Below are positions 44,701-51,860 of a stretch of 64,000 nt of DNA, in pieces (position 1 is the stretch's first letter; every line of letters begins with the position of its first letter). The stretch spans positions 4,836,001 through 4,900,000 of the forward strand of contig NC_022247.1 in NCBI RefSeq assembly GCF_000463015.1. Direction: 5' to 3'. This stretch comes from Variovorax paradoxus B4 (GTDB lineage Bacteria > Pseudomonadota > Gammaproteobacteria > Burkholderiales > Burkholderiaceae_C). The notes beneath the pieces were generated by a model. It had not been told where the DNA came from. It did no database searches and was given only the letters and a program-made list of their open reading frames with translations. The translations under genes were made by a program, and so were the position numbers.

Positions 44701-44798
44701 AAGAAAAGCGTAAAGGCCGGATAAGGCGCCGGCAGCGCCGCACACACCGAGACCAGGCGCTCGTGGCAGGCATGGAGCTGGTCGGAGAAGGACATCAT
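41727..44798 (-). CDS. 1023-aa fusion: alpha/alpha-barrel-like region plus MurF-like domain
   Basis: Three parts are visible. Residues 1-200 I do not recognise. About 205-560 is helical with aromatic repeats ([17 protein letters not shown] near 369; [26 protein letters not shown]), like six-hairpin glycosidases and epimerases. About 570-1023 is MurF-like: [30 protein letters not shown] (near 902), ILGDMQELG (near 930) and [10 protein letters not shown]. Its P-loop reads GSGTAGST (near 677), with Ser where the ATP-binding Lys should be, and the carbamoylated-lysine position reads Asp in ARMDSRIF (near 769). It lies in the adhesin operon, not with other mur genes. It may be a pseudo-ligase or may modify the exported protein; the function is unknown. 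Confidence 0.8.
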   Translation of the reverse strand: [1023 protein letters not shown]

Positions 44799-44876
44799 TC
44801 GGCCCCAGTCGAATGCGGGAGGCCGGTCGCACCCGGACCGGGAACTCCCATCGAAGGCATCGCGTTTCTCCGTGTT

Positions 44877-45380
44877 TCAGCGGTAGCTGAATTCGGCTCG
44901 GCGATTGAGCTGATGGCCCTCCTCGGTGGTTTCGAGCGACGCGGGTTTTTCAATGCCCCAGCTGACGGCCTCGATACGTTCGCCCGGCACGCCAAGCTGC
45001 GTGAGCGCGCGCTGCACGGATTCGGCCCGGCGCTGGCCCAGCGCGAGGTTGTATTCGCGGCCGCCGCGCAAGTCGGTGTGCCCCTCGATCACCACCTTGC
45101 TCGCGGGACGGTTCCTGAGATAGCTCGCATGCGCTTCCACCACGTTGCGGTACTGCGGCTTGATGTCGTATTTGTCGAAGTCGAAGTACACGATCTTCAG
45201 CGCGACGGGGCCGTTCTGCACCGGTGCGGGCGGGGGTGGTTCCACCTTCGCCACCGGGGCCGCCTTGTTCGAGTAGTAGTAGGTGGCGTCCTCGCGTCCG
45301 CTCTTGGAGGCCGTTCCGCAAGCGGCAAGGCTTGCTGCGAGGGCGACGATGGTCAGTATCCGGTAGCTGCTGTTCTTCAT
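44877..45380 (-). CDS. OmpA/Pal-family peptidoglycan-binding lipoprotein
   Basis: The 167-residue protein has a lipoprotein signal ending LAAC (Cys21) and a short Pro-rich linker. An OmpA-like domain follows, with IVYFDFDKYDIKP, VIEGHTDLRGGREYNLALGQRRAESV and NRRAEFSYR. The domain binds diaminopimelate-containing peptidoglycan. In this operon it may anchor the secreted protein or the channel to the wall. It is one of several Pal-like proteins expected in the genome; no tol genes are adjacent. Confidence 0.9.
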   Translation of the reverse strand: MKNSSYRILTIVALAASLAACGTASKSGREDATYYYSNKAAPVAKVEPPPPAPVQNGPVALKIVYFDFDKYDIKPQYRNVVEAHASYLRNRPASKVVIEGHTDLRGGREYNLALGQRRAESVQRALTQLGVPGERIEAVSWGIEKPASLETTEEGHQLNRRAEFSYR

Positions 45381-45395
45381 ATCAATTCCTTTCGC

Positions 45396-45420
45396 GGGCC
45401 AGGCCGCGGCGGCCTGGCCC
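45396..45420 (-). other. Strong hairpin between the adhesin and OmpA-like genes
   Basis: GGGCCAGGCC and GGCCTGGCCC form a perfect 10-bp stem with a 5-base loop. No T-run follows on the minus strand, so it may lower read-through or protect the upstream message from decay rather than end transcription. It would let the repetitive protein be made in excess over the secretion genes. Confidence 0.5.
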
Positions 45421-45459
45421 TGGTGCGTTGTTTTTCTTCTCCTCTACTGCTCTTGTTCC

Positions 45460-48400
45460 TTAACCCAGCAGGCCGTGCAGGATGTTCGTCACCGGGGTGA
45501 GAACGCTGCCGGTGCCGGCGGCCTGATCCACCAGGCTGGTGATCGGGGTCACCACGTCGGTCACGATCGGAGCGGCGTCCTCCACGGTGTGCACCAGGCT
45601 GTGGACGGTCTCGATCGCCGGGGCGAGCGTCGGGGTTGCGCCGGCCAGGATGTCGGTCACGGGCTCTGCCACCTCGGACACAGCGGCGACAGCGGGCGCC
45701 AGCGCCTCGCCGGCGGTACTTGCCGTGTCGAGCACCGGATCCAGGATGTTGGCCACCGGGCCGCTGCCGCCCAGCAGGCCGCCAAGCAGGCCGTCGCTGC
45801 CGAGCAGGCTGCCGACGAGGCCGTCGTCGCCAAGGAGGTCACCACCGAGCAAGCCGCCAACGATGCCGTCTTCGCCGAGCACGCCACCCAGCAAGTCGCC
45901 GCCGAGCAGATCGCCACCCAGGAGATCGCCACCGAGCAGGCCGCCGACGAGGCTGTCTTCACCCAGCACACCGCCCAGCAGGTCACCGCCGAGCAGATCG
46001 CCGCCCAGGAGATCACCACCGAGCAGGCCGCCGACGAGGCCGTCTTCACCCAGCACCCCACCCAGCAGGTCACCGCCGAGCAGATCGCCGCCCAGGAGAT
46101 CACCACCGAGCAGGCCGCCGACGAGGCCGTCTTCACCCAGCACCCCACCCAGCAGGTCACCGCCGAGCAGATCGCCACCCAGGAGATCGCCACCGAGCAG
46201 GTTGCCGACGATGCCGTCTTCGCCCAGCACGCCACCCAGCAGGTCACCTCCGAGCAGATCGCCACCCAGGAGATCGCCACCGAGCAGGCCGCCGACGAGG
46301 CCGTCTTCACCCAGCACGCCGCCGAGCAGGTCACCGCCGAGCAAGTCGCCACCCAGGAGGTCGCCACCAAGCAGGCCGCCCAGGAGACCGTCCTCACCCA
46401 GGATGCCACCCAGCAAATCACCGCCGAGCAGATCGCCACCCAGCAGATTGCCCACGAGGCCCTCTTCGCCCAACAGGCCACCCAGCAAGCCGTCTTCACC
46501 GAGCACACCGCCCAGCAGGCCCTCATCGCCCAGCAGGTTGTCGACCAATCCATCGTCGCCGAGCACGCCACCGAGCAGGCCGTCTTCGGCAAGGAGGCTG
46601 CCGACTGCGCCGCCGCTGCCGAGCAAGCCGTCTTCGCCGAGCAGGCCACCGACCAAGCCGTCGTCGCCAAGCACACCGCCGAGCAGGCCGTCTTCACCCA
46701 GCACACCATCGGTCAGGCCGCCGAGCAGGCTGTCTTCGCCCCCGAGCAACCCACCCAGCGGGCTGTCTTCGAGCAGGCCGCTTACCGCGCCGTCGGCGCC
46801 CAGGAGGTTGTCCACCAGGCCGTCCTGGCCCAGCAGGCCGCCGGAGAGGCCGTCGCTGCCCAACAAGCCGGACAGCGCGCCGTCACCGCCAAGCAGGCCG
46901 CCGACCACGCCGTCGCCGCCGAGCAGGCTGCCCACGGGGCTGCCTTCGCCGATCAGGCCGCCCAGCAGGCCCTCTTCGCCCAGTACGCCGCCGAGCACGC
47001 CGCCAAGGGCGCCGTCGTCGCCCAGCAGGCCGCCGACGATGCCTTCGTCGCCGATCACGTTGTCCAGCAGGCTGCCGATGGCACTGCCCTCACCGATGAG
47101 GCCGTCGAGCGCGCCGCCTTCGGCGAGCAAGCCGCCAACCAGGCCCTCTTCGCCGACGAGCCCGGCGAGGAGGCTGCCCTGGCCGAGCAGGCCTTCCACC
47201 ACGTTGCCGACCACGCCGTCTTCGCCCACGAGGCCGTCGAGGGCGCCGTCCAGGCCGAGGCTGCCGGTGAGGCCGCTCACGATGCCTTCATCGCCCACCA
47301 GGTTGTCCAGCCCGTTCTGCAGGGCGTCGGTGACGTAGTCGACCTGCTTGACCAGTTGATCGACCAGGGCGCCCGTTGCGCCTTCGCCCAGGAGGCCGTC
47401 GACGATCGGGCTGGCCACGCCGCCCACGCCCCCAGCCACGGTTTCGACGAAATCGTCCGCCGGATCGAACTGGTTGGGATCGTTCTCCGAGAAGTCGGAG
47501 CCGAGCACCGGAGCCAGCACGTCGTCGACCACATCGGTCACGCCGTCGACCACGCCGAGCACGGGGTCGAGCGAGTCGCCGAGACCCGCGGCGTCCCCGA
47601 TCGAACCGACCAGGCCGCCGGCTGCGCCGTCGCCCGGATCGAGCAGGCTGTCGCCGTCGGCATCGGCATCGGCATCGGCATCGGCATCTGCGTCGGCATC
47701 TGCGTCGGCATCTGCGTCGGCATCTGCGTCTGCGTCGGCATCAGCGTCTGCGTCAGCATCGGCATCGGCATCGGCATCAGCATCAGCATCAGCATCAGCA
47801 TCGGCATCGGCATCAGCGTCAGCATCGGCATCGGCATCGGCATCACCGTCGGCATCCGCATCAGCATCCGCGTCGGCGTCTGCATCCGCATCGCTCTCAC
47901 CACCACCGCCGGCGAAGAACGGGATCACTCCACCGTCGCCACCGCCACCGCCGCCCAGCGCAGCACCGAGCGCAGCGGCGCCCAGTGCGCCGAGCGCGAA
48001 TTCGCCGAGCCCGATGCCGCTGCCGGCAGCGAGCTTCTTGGTGACGGCCAGTGCGGCCGCATCGGCGTCGCTGTCCGGCGGGGTCACCTGCAGGTCGCCC
48101 GAGGCGACGTCCACATTCACTTGTTCGAGGCCGCCGGGCAGCTTGGTCGAGCCGATGGTGGCATCGGTGCCGCCAGTGAAGACGCCGGCCAGCGGCGCCT
48201 TGTTGGTGGCCGAGCCGGGGAACAGCACGTTGGCCTGGCCGCCTTCGGGAACGATCACGCGGTCACCCGCGATCAGGGTCTGGTTGCCGTCCACCGGGAT
48301 GCGGACACCCTCGCGCATCACCGCGACACCCGGCGTAGCATTGGACAATGTGCCCACGCTGGCGGGGGCCGCGGCGGCGGCAGGCGCCGACGAGCCGATC

Positions 48401-48510
48401 GCTGCGGGTGCGCCGAGCGGTGTGCTGGTGGCTTGGGCGATGACCACAGGAGCAACGCCACTGGCGGCAAGTCCTTCGGTCGAATTGGTCGGTGCTTGTG
48501 GTGCGTTCAT
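45460..48510 (-). CDS. Repetitive secreted surface protein (adhesin/matrix-like)
   Basis: The protein has 1016 residues from ATG 48510 (AGAGG upstream; GTG 48582 would add 24). Residues 1-220 contain a type I adhesin retention-like module (GVRIPVDGNQTLIAGDRVIVPEGGQ) and a hydrophobic Gly/Ala segment. Then come about 80 residues of almost pure Asp-Ala repeats, an acidic linker, and about 550 residues of Gly/Leu/Asp repeats (LLGGDLLGG, GEDGLVGGLL). The last 100 residues are Val/Thr/Pro-rich. There are no RTX nonapeptides and no cysteines that I can see. It heads the operon with ABC, HlyD and TolC genes, so it is the probable substrate. Confidence 0.82.
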   Translation of the reverse strand: MNAPQAPTNSTEGLAASGVAPVVIAQATSTPLGAPAAIGSSAPAAAAAPASVGTLSNATPGVAVMREGVRIPVDGNQTLIAGDRVIVPEGGQANVLFPGSATNKAPLAGVFTGGTDATIGSTKLPGGLEQVNVDVASGDLQVTPPDSDADAAALAVTKKLAAGSGIGLGEFALGALGAAALGAALGGGGGGDGGVIPFFAGGGGESDADADADADADADADGDADADADADADADADADADADADADADADADADADADADADADADADADADADADADADADADGDSLLDPGDGAAGGLVGSIGDAAGLGDSLDPVLGVVDGVTDVVDDVLAPVLGSDFSENDPNQFDPADDFVETVAGGVGGVASPIVDGLLGEGATGALVDQLVKQVDYVTDALQNGLDNLVGDEGIVSGLTGSLGLDGALDGLVGEDGVVGNVVEGLLGQGSLLAGLVGEEGLVGGLLAEGGALDGLIGEGSAIGSLLDNVIGDEGIVGGLLGDDGALGGVLGGVLGEEGLLGGLIGEGSPVGSLLGGDGVVGGLLGGDGALSGLLGSDGLSGGLLGQDGLVDNLLGADGAVSGLLEDSPLGGLLGGEDSLLGGLTDGVLGEDGLLGGVLGDDGLVGGLLGEDGLLGSGGAVGSLLAEDGLLGGVLGDDGLVDNLLGDEGLLGGVLGEDGLLGGLLGEEGLVGNLLGGDLLGGDLLGGILGEDGLLGGLLGGDLLGGDLLGGDLLGGVLGEDGLVGGLLGGDLLGGDLLGGDLLGGVLGEDGIVGNLLGGDLLGGDLLGGDLLGGVLGEDGLVGGLLGGDLLGGDLLGGDLLGGVLGEDGLVGGLLGGDLLGGDLLGGDLLGGVLGEDSLVGGLLGGDLLGGDLLGGDLLGGVLGEDGIVGGLLGGDLLGDDGLVGSLLGSDGLLGGLLGGSGPVANILDPVLDTASTAGEALAPAVAAVSEVAEPVTDILAGATPTLAPAIETVHSLVHTVEDAAPIVTDVVTPITSLVDQAAGTGSVLTPVTNILHGLLG
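45855..46463 (-). repeat. About seven tandem 87-bp repeats in the adhesin gene
   Basis: Repeat units start near 45855, 45942, 46029, 46116, 46203, 46290 and 46377, exactly 87 bases (29 residues) apart. Each encodes a Gly-Gly-Asp-Leu-Leu triplet series followed by GVLGEDGLV-like residues. Units at 46029 and 46116 are nearly identical at the DNA level, which favours recombination and length variation. Units of 13-15 residues with more divergence continue to about 47290. Confidence 0.85.
47655..47893 (-). repeat. Asp-Ala-coding hexanucleotide repeat in the adhesin gene
   Basis: About 40 consecutive 6-base units (variants of GATGCC/GACGCA on the coding strand) encode (Asp-Ala)n, interrupted by Asp-Gly in two places. 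Slippage changes the length by two residues without breaking the frame. The chain would be highly acidic and extended, with potential to bind calcium. Confidence 0.88.
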
Positions 48511-48687
48511 GACAGCCTCTGTGACAAAAGATGCATGTACAGGGGCAACTAGCGTGCCGTGCCGCCAACTCTTTTGAGCCACCGACCCACCAACAGCACA
48601 AGCTATTGATTTCTATGGATATTTTTCTGAAACGCGATGCACGTGCGCTCGATGGAAACAGCCCTTTGGGCGCCGTTTTGGCTGTTC

Positions 48688-48705
48688 GTTACGTAACGAT
48701 GTAAC
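48688..48705. promoter_or_regulatory. Palindromic GTTAC/GTAAC operator at the adhesin promoter region
   Basis: CGTTACGTAACG (48687-48698) is a perfect 12-base palindrome followed at once by ATGTAACG, so three GTTAC/GTAAC units lie in 18 bases. It sits between the adhesin start (48510) and the divergent DUF1841 gene (48792). The same unit is repeated eight times before flp. Confidence 0.6.
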
Positions 48706-48791
48706 GTCCCGCTACCGGAACATCGGACGCCTTTCGAGGCTGCGGGCACGCGGATTTCCCTTCTCTTTTTTCCAGCTTTCTCCATATAGAT

Positions 48792-49223
48792 ATGTTCAAT
48801 CCCTCCCAGGAAGACGTGCGCCGCTTCTTTTGCGACGTGTACGCGAAGCACCGGCAAGGCTTGCCGATGGAAGCGCTCGAGACGATTGCCGCGGGATGGA
48901 TCGACGCGCATCCCGAATACCACGAGGACCTGGCCGACGCCGATGCCGCGGTGGCCCGCGTGTACGACGGTTCGAACGGGCGCGAGAACCCGTTCCTGCA
49001 CCTGTCGATGCATCTTTCGATCAGCGAGCAATGCTCCATCGACCAGCCGCGGGGAATCCGCCAGGCCGTCGAACTGCTGGCCGCCCGGCGCGGCTCGCTG
49101 CTCGATGCGCATCACGAAGCCATGGAGTGCCTGGGCCAGATGATGTGGGAGAGCCAGCGCGCCGGCCGTCCGCCGGATGGCGACAGCTACGTGGCCTGCG
49201 TGCAGCGCCGCGCAACTAAATAG
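48792..49223 (+). CDS. DUF1841 family protein
   Basis: This is a 143-residue soluble protein beginning MFNPSQEDVRRFFCDVYAKHR. It also has AHPEYHEDLADADAAVARVY and HLSISEQCSIDQPRGIR, the conserved pattern of DUF1841, a family widespread in betaproteobacteria with no known function. There is no signal peptide. It is divergent from the adhesin gene, but the relation may be accidental, since DUF1841 genes are usually housekeeping-like. Confidence 0.85.
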   Translation: MFNPSQEDVRRFFCDVYAKHRQGLPMEALETIAAGWIDAHPEYHEDLADADAAVARVYDGSNGRENPFLHLSMHLSISEQCSIDQPRGIRQAVELLAARRGSLLDAHHEAMECLGQMMWESQRAGRPPDGDSYVACVQRRATK

Positions 49224-49226
49224 GCT

Positions 49227-49317
49227 CGCCCCCAAGGCTTCGCGCACTTCGTGCCGCTGCTCCCACCCGCTACCGGGGGCGACACCGGTGGCCCGGCGAA
49301 GCCGGTTCCACGGTGTC
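49227..49317. repeat. Dispersed GC-rich intergenic repeat (copy 2)
   Basis: It shares with the 17654-17736 copy a run CGCCCCC, a short TTCGCGCAC-TTCG-like hairpin, a CGGGGGCG stretch and the core GTGGCCCGGCGAAGCCGGTT. It again sits in a convergent gap, between DUF1841 and pcaQ. The core is an inverted repeat (CCGGCGAAGCCGG). Confidence 0.6.
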
Positions 49318-49334
49318 TCACGACCGGGCGCGTT

Positions 49335-50330
49335 TCAAGCCGAGCGTTTCCTTGTGGACTGGGGAGGTGCGCCCTGCTGCTTCGCGCCTTCGCGCAGCAG
49401 CGCGGCCATGGCGCCGCGCAGCGCCGAAGGCTCGGCATCGCTGCGCAGCAGCAGGCCCACGGGTTCGTCGGTGCCTGCGGTTTCGATGCGCAGGCGAACC
49501 AGCCGTTGGTCGGCCAACTCACCGCGCGCGGCGCCAAGAGGGGTGATCCAGACCGCGTCGGAAACCGCCACCAGGCCGCGCGCCACCGCAACGTCGAGCG
49601 TCTGCAGTGCGTGGGCCGGAAGCGCCAGGCCGCGGGCCGACAGAAAACTTTCGGTGTTGTGGCGCGGGATGGTGCCCTCGCCATACACCACCAGCGGAAA
49701 GTCCAGCACCGCCTGCACCGACACCGCCCGGGTGGACCGCGACGCCAGCGGATGGCCGGCGCGCACCGCAAACACCAGCGGCTCGGTGTAGAGCAGCTCG
49801 AAGCTGAGCCCGCCCATCAGCCGCGGATCGCTCATGCGGCCCGCCACCAGGTCGAGCTCGCCGGCGCGCAGCTCGTCCAGCAGCACCGGGTTGGCCGCGC
49901 TCTTCACCACCACCTGCACCGAAGGCCAGCGCTCGCGAAAGCGTGCGAGCGCCAGCGGCAGCAGCGCCGGCGCCACGCTCGGCAGTGCGCCGATGCGCAG
50001 CCGCTCGACGCGCTCGCCGGAGGCCGGCGCCACCGCCTGTGCGCTGGCGTCGATGGCCTCGAGCACGCGCAGGGCGTGGACCAGCAACTGCTCGCCGGCC
50101 GGCGCGAGACCCTGCACGCCGCGCCGCCCGGCCTTGCCGCGCTCGACCAGGCGCGCCCCGACGATGGCCTCCAGTTCGGCCAGCGTCTTGGACACCGCCG
50201 GCTGGCTCAGCGACAGCCGCTCCGCGGCGCGCGCGAGATGGCGCTCCTGCGCCACCGCGACAAGGCAGCGCAGGTGGCGCAGCTGCACGTTGCGCACAAA
50301 GTCCTGGCGAAGATCGGCGGAGGTTTTCAA
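49335..50330 (-). CDS. pcaQ: LysR-family activator of protocatechuate degradation
   Basis: The protein has up to 331 residues. The N-terminal helix-turn-helix is RHLARAAERLSLSQPAVSKTLAELEA, and a LysR effector domain follows, with the PcaQ-type regions RIGALPSVAPALLPLALARF and LVAGRMSDPRLMGGL. It is divergent from pcaHG, the usual PcaQ target; beta-carboxymuconate is the effector in known PcaQ systems. TTG 50330 gives the longest product; GTG 50297 has a better ribosome site (AGGA) and is a likely alternative. Confidence 0.9.
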   Translation of the reverse strand: MKTSADLRQDFVRNVQLRHLRCLVAVAQERHLARAAERLSLSQPAVSKTLAELEAIVGARLVERGKAGRRGVQGLAPAGEQLLVHALRVLEAIDASAQAVAPASGERVERLRIGALPSVAPALLPLALARFRERWPSVQVVVKSAANPVLLDELRAGELDLVAGRMSDPRLMGGLSFELLYTEPLVFAVRAGHPLASRSTRAVSVQAVLDFPLVVYGEGTIPRHNTESFLSARGLALPAHALQTLDVAVARGLVAVSDAVWITPLGAARGELADQRLVRLRIETAGTDEPVGLLLRSDAEPSALRGAMAALLREGAKQQGAPPQSTRKRSA

Positions 50331-50342
50331 TTACTGTGAGTT

Positions 50343-50372
50343 ATGTAAAACAGACCAATCTTCAATTTACAT
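50343..50372. promoter_or_regulatory. Candidate PcaQ operator
   Basis: ATGTAAA and TTTACAT form 7-base arms of a 30-base inverted repeat between pcaQ and pcaH. The A+T-rich symmetry and position, about 65 bases before the pcaH start, suit a LysR-type recognition site. It is not the ATAACC-type site described in rhizobia. Confidence 0.45.
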
Positions 50373-50437
50373 CATCGAACGGGACTTCTAAAGTTCGGTT
50401 TCCAGATTCGATTCGTCCCACGACAGGAGACAACGAC

Positions 50438-51163
50438 ATGTTGACGAAAACATCGGCTTCCCCCGCCATCCTCACCCCCCGCGACTGGGAAGCCCATCCC
50501 TCGTACATCTACCCCGGCTACAAGTCGACCGCGAAGCGCGGCCCGCAGAAGCCCCTGGTCCCGCTGAAGGCCTCGCTCGGCGAGCTGCAGCAGCCGGTCT
50601 ACGGCCACGACAGCATCGGCGAGCTCGACCATGACCTGACGCGCAATGCGCGCAGGAACGGCGAGCCGCTGGGCGAACGCATGATCCTCACCGGCCAGGT
50701 GCTCGACGAGCGCCGCCGCCCCGTGGCCAACACGCTGGTCGAGCTCTGGCAGGCCAATGCCGCCGGCCGCTACGTGCACAAGGTCGACCAGCACGACGCG
50801 CCGCTGGACCCCAACTTCCTGGGCGCGGGCCGCTGCCTGACCGACAGCGAGGGCCGCTACCGCTTCCTCACCATCAAGCCCGGCGCCTATCCCTGGGGCA
50901 ACCACCCCAACGCCTGGCGCCCGCAGCACATCCACATGTCGCTGTTCGGCCAGAGCTTTGCCAGCCGGCTGGTCACGCAGATGTACTTCCCCGGCGATCC
51001 GCTGCTGCAGTACGACCCCATGGTCACCGGCACGCCCGAGCGCTACCGAAACCGGCTGATTGCCGATTTCAGCCTCGACATCACCGAGGAAGGCTACGCG
51101 CTGGGCTACCAGTTCGACATCGTGCTGCGCGGCGCCGACGAAACACCCTTTGAGAACCGCTGA
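50438..51163 (+). CDS. pcaH: Protocatechuate 3,4-dioxygenase, beta subunit
   Basis: The 241-residue subunit carries the non-haem Fe(III) site. Its ligands are Tyr in AAGRYVHKVDQ (near 111), Tyr in KPGAYPWGN (near 149) and two His in RPQHIHMSLFG (near 164). It opens protocatechuate to beta-carboxy-cis,cis-muconate. AGGAGA precedes the ATG. The alpha subunit follows after 19 bases. Confidence 0.96.
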   Translation: MLTKTSASPAILTPRDWEAHPSYIYPGYKSTAKRGPQKPLVPLKASLGELQQPVYGHDSIGELDHDLTRNARRNGEPLGERMILTGQVLDERRRPVANTLVELWQANAAGRYVHKVDQHDAPLDPNFLGAGRCLTDSEGRYRFLTIKPGAYPWGNHPNAWRPQHIHMSLFGQSFASRLVTQMYFPGDPLLQYDPMVTGTPERYRNRLIADFSLDITEEGYALGYQFDIVLRGADETPFENR

Positions 51164-51182
51164 GCCAGAAGGAGCACACACC

Positions 51183-51791
51183 ATGTTGATGACCGCACAG
51201 GAAGCCGACTTCGGCCAGACCCCCTCCCAGACCGTGGGCCCCTACTTCGCCTACGGCCTCACCGCCACGCAGTACGGCTACGACTTCGACCAGCCCTTCG
51301 ACGCCGTCGTGGCGCTGGACAACGCCACCGGCGAGCGCATCCGCCTCGAAGGCCGCGTGATCGATGGCGACGGCAACCCCATTGGCGATGCGCTGGTCGA
51401 GATCAGCCAGCCCGACGGCGAAGGCCGCTATCCGCAGACGCCCGCCGAGGCGCGCGAGATGGGCTTTCGCGCCTTCGGCCGCGCCGGCACGGGCACCGAT
51501 GCGCAGAGCCGCTTCGTGTTCCACACCGTGAAGCCGGGCGCCGAATCGCCGGGCGAAGCCCCGCACATCAATGCGATCGTGCTGATGCGCGGCCTGCTGC
51601 TGCATGCGTTCACGCGCGTGTATTTCAGCGACGAGGCCGAAGCCAACGCCAAGGACGCCGTGCTGGCCAGCGTGCCGGCCGAGCGCCGCCACACGCTGAT
51701 TGCCGAGCGCGTGGAGCAAGGCGGCGCAGTGAGCTACCGCTTCGACATCCGGATGCAGGGCCCCCAGGAGACGGTGTTCTTCGACGTCTGA
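51183..51791 (+). CDS. pcaG: Protocatechuate 3,4-dioxygenase, alpha subunit
   Basis: The 202-residue protein has the alpha-subunit start TPSQTVGPYFAYGL, the beta-sandwich core VEISQPDGEGRYPQ, and HINAIVLMRGLLLHAFTRVYF in place of the iron ligands. It pairs with PcaH to shape the active site. It ends just before a strong terminator, so pcaHG is a two-gene unit. The next pathway genes (pcaB, pcaC, pcaD) are not in the window, while pcaIJF are 33 kb away. Confidence 0.96.
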   Translation: MLMTAQEADFGQTPSQTVGPYFAYGLTATQYGYDFDQPFDAVVALDNATGERIRLEGRVIDGDGNPIGDALVEISQPDGEGRYPQTPAEAREMGFRAFGRAGTGTDAQSRFVFHTVKPGAESPGEAPHINAIVLMRGLLLHAFTRVYFSDEAEANAKDAVLASVPAERRHTLIAERVEQGGAVSYRFDIRMQGPQETVFFDV

Positions 51792-51812
51792 ACAAGAACC
51801 GGCCCCGCAAAC

Positions 51813-51841
51813 AAGAAAGCCCGCTCGATGCGGGCTTTCTT
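51813..51841. terminator. Bidirectional rho-independent terminator
   Basis: A 12-bp perfect stem (AAGAAAGCCCGC / GCGGGCTTTCTT) with a TCGAT loop contains T-rich and A-rich ends in both directions. It serves pcaHG on the right-going strand and the cytochrome gene on the left-going strand, whose stop lies at 51861. Confidence 0.92.
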
Positions 51842-51860
51842 CATGGGGCGCCCGAGACGC

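Noticed and set aside
45855..46463. A CRISPR array
   Set aside because: The repeats are contiguous 87-bp units inside a coding frame with no unique spacers, and no cas genes are near.
45475..48552. A 1025-residue open frame on the plus strand opposite the adhesin
   Set aside because: It is a by-product of the 87-bp and 6-bp repeats (Gln/Ala/Glu-rich). It has no ribosome site, and the other strand has the secretion-related N-terminal module and fits the operon.
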